Source: Pseudomonas sp. UBA4194 (GTDB lineage: Bacteria; Pseudomonadota; Gammaproteobacteria; Pseudomonadales; Pseudomonadaceae). Taken from it: a DNA stretch of 12,716 bases. The notes below the pieces were generated by a model. That model saw only the letters and a program-made list of their open reading frames with translations, did no database searches and was not told the DNA's origin. Position 1 is the first letter of the stretch; every line of letters starts with the position of its first letter. Positions 12,702 to 12,716 of this stretch are shown here, piece by piece. Both the position numbers and the translations under genes were made by a program. The DNA is taken from NCBI RefSeq assembly GCF_002379585.1, contig NZ_DFUE01000068.1, positions 5,324 through 18,039 of the forward strand, read 5' to 3'.

Positions 12702-12716
12702 TTCGCGGCTGTACGC

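Overview
The window looks like ordinary core chromosome from a Pseudomonas, probably of the putida/fluorescens side of the genus. The evidence is the gene set and its close match, from memory, to Pseudomonas proteins (ArgF, BfrB-type bacterioferritin, GltX, DusC), the high G+C content, and REP elements of the 'CGCGGGTA...CCCGCTCCCACAGGG' type next to gltX. No mobile element, phage, CRISPR array or defence island was seen.

Layout, left to right. (1) 1-1281, minus strand: the 5' end of a tRNA gene (probably tRNA-Asn) and a class I aromatic aminotransferase (tyrB-like). (2) 1474-3575, plus: uvrB under a LexA/SOS box. (3) 3591-3778: three REP elements. (4) 3893-5371, plus: gltX. (5) 5496-6085, plus: a near-consensus stable-RNA promoter, then tRNA-Ala(GGC), tRNA-Glu(UUC), tRNA-Ala(GGC), tRNA-Glu(UUC) and a strong terminator. 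(6) 6142-7646, plus: a small hot-dog thioesterase and dusC, ending in a terminator that works in both directions. (7) 7706-9853, minus: argF and an orphan ABC ATPase gene whose start codon overlaps the argF stop; the argF promoter carries an ArgR-type half-site. (8) 10107-10391, plus: an unrecognised 94-residue helical protein. (9) 10461-12664: an iron/redox group made of the monothiol glutaredoxin grxD (+), bacterioferritin bfr (-), its ferredoxin bfd (-, with a Fur-like box over its promoter) and a 2-Cys peroxiredoxin (+).

How the genes relate. gltX, the two tRNA-Glu genes and dusC form a translation and tRNA-maturation group. grxD, bfr, bfd and the peroxiredoxin combine iron-sulfur carriage, iron storage, iron release and peroxide removal. 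uvrB (LexA), argF (ArgR) and bfd (Fur) each show a recognisable operator in their promoter region.

I found no convincing new multi-gene system. The items most worth a second look are the ABC ATPase coupled to argF without permease genes, the unknown 94-residue protein with a palindrome upstream, a perfect 10-bp inverted repeat in the aminotransferase leader, and the two identical Ala-Glu tRNA pairs with a hairpin in every spacer.
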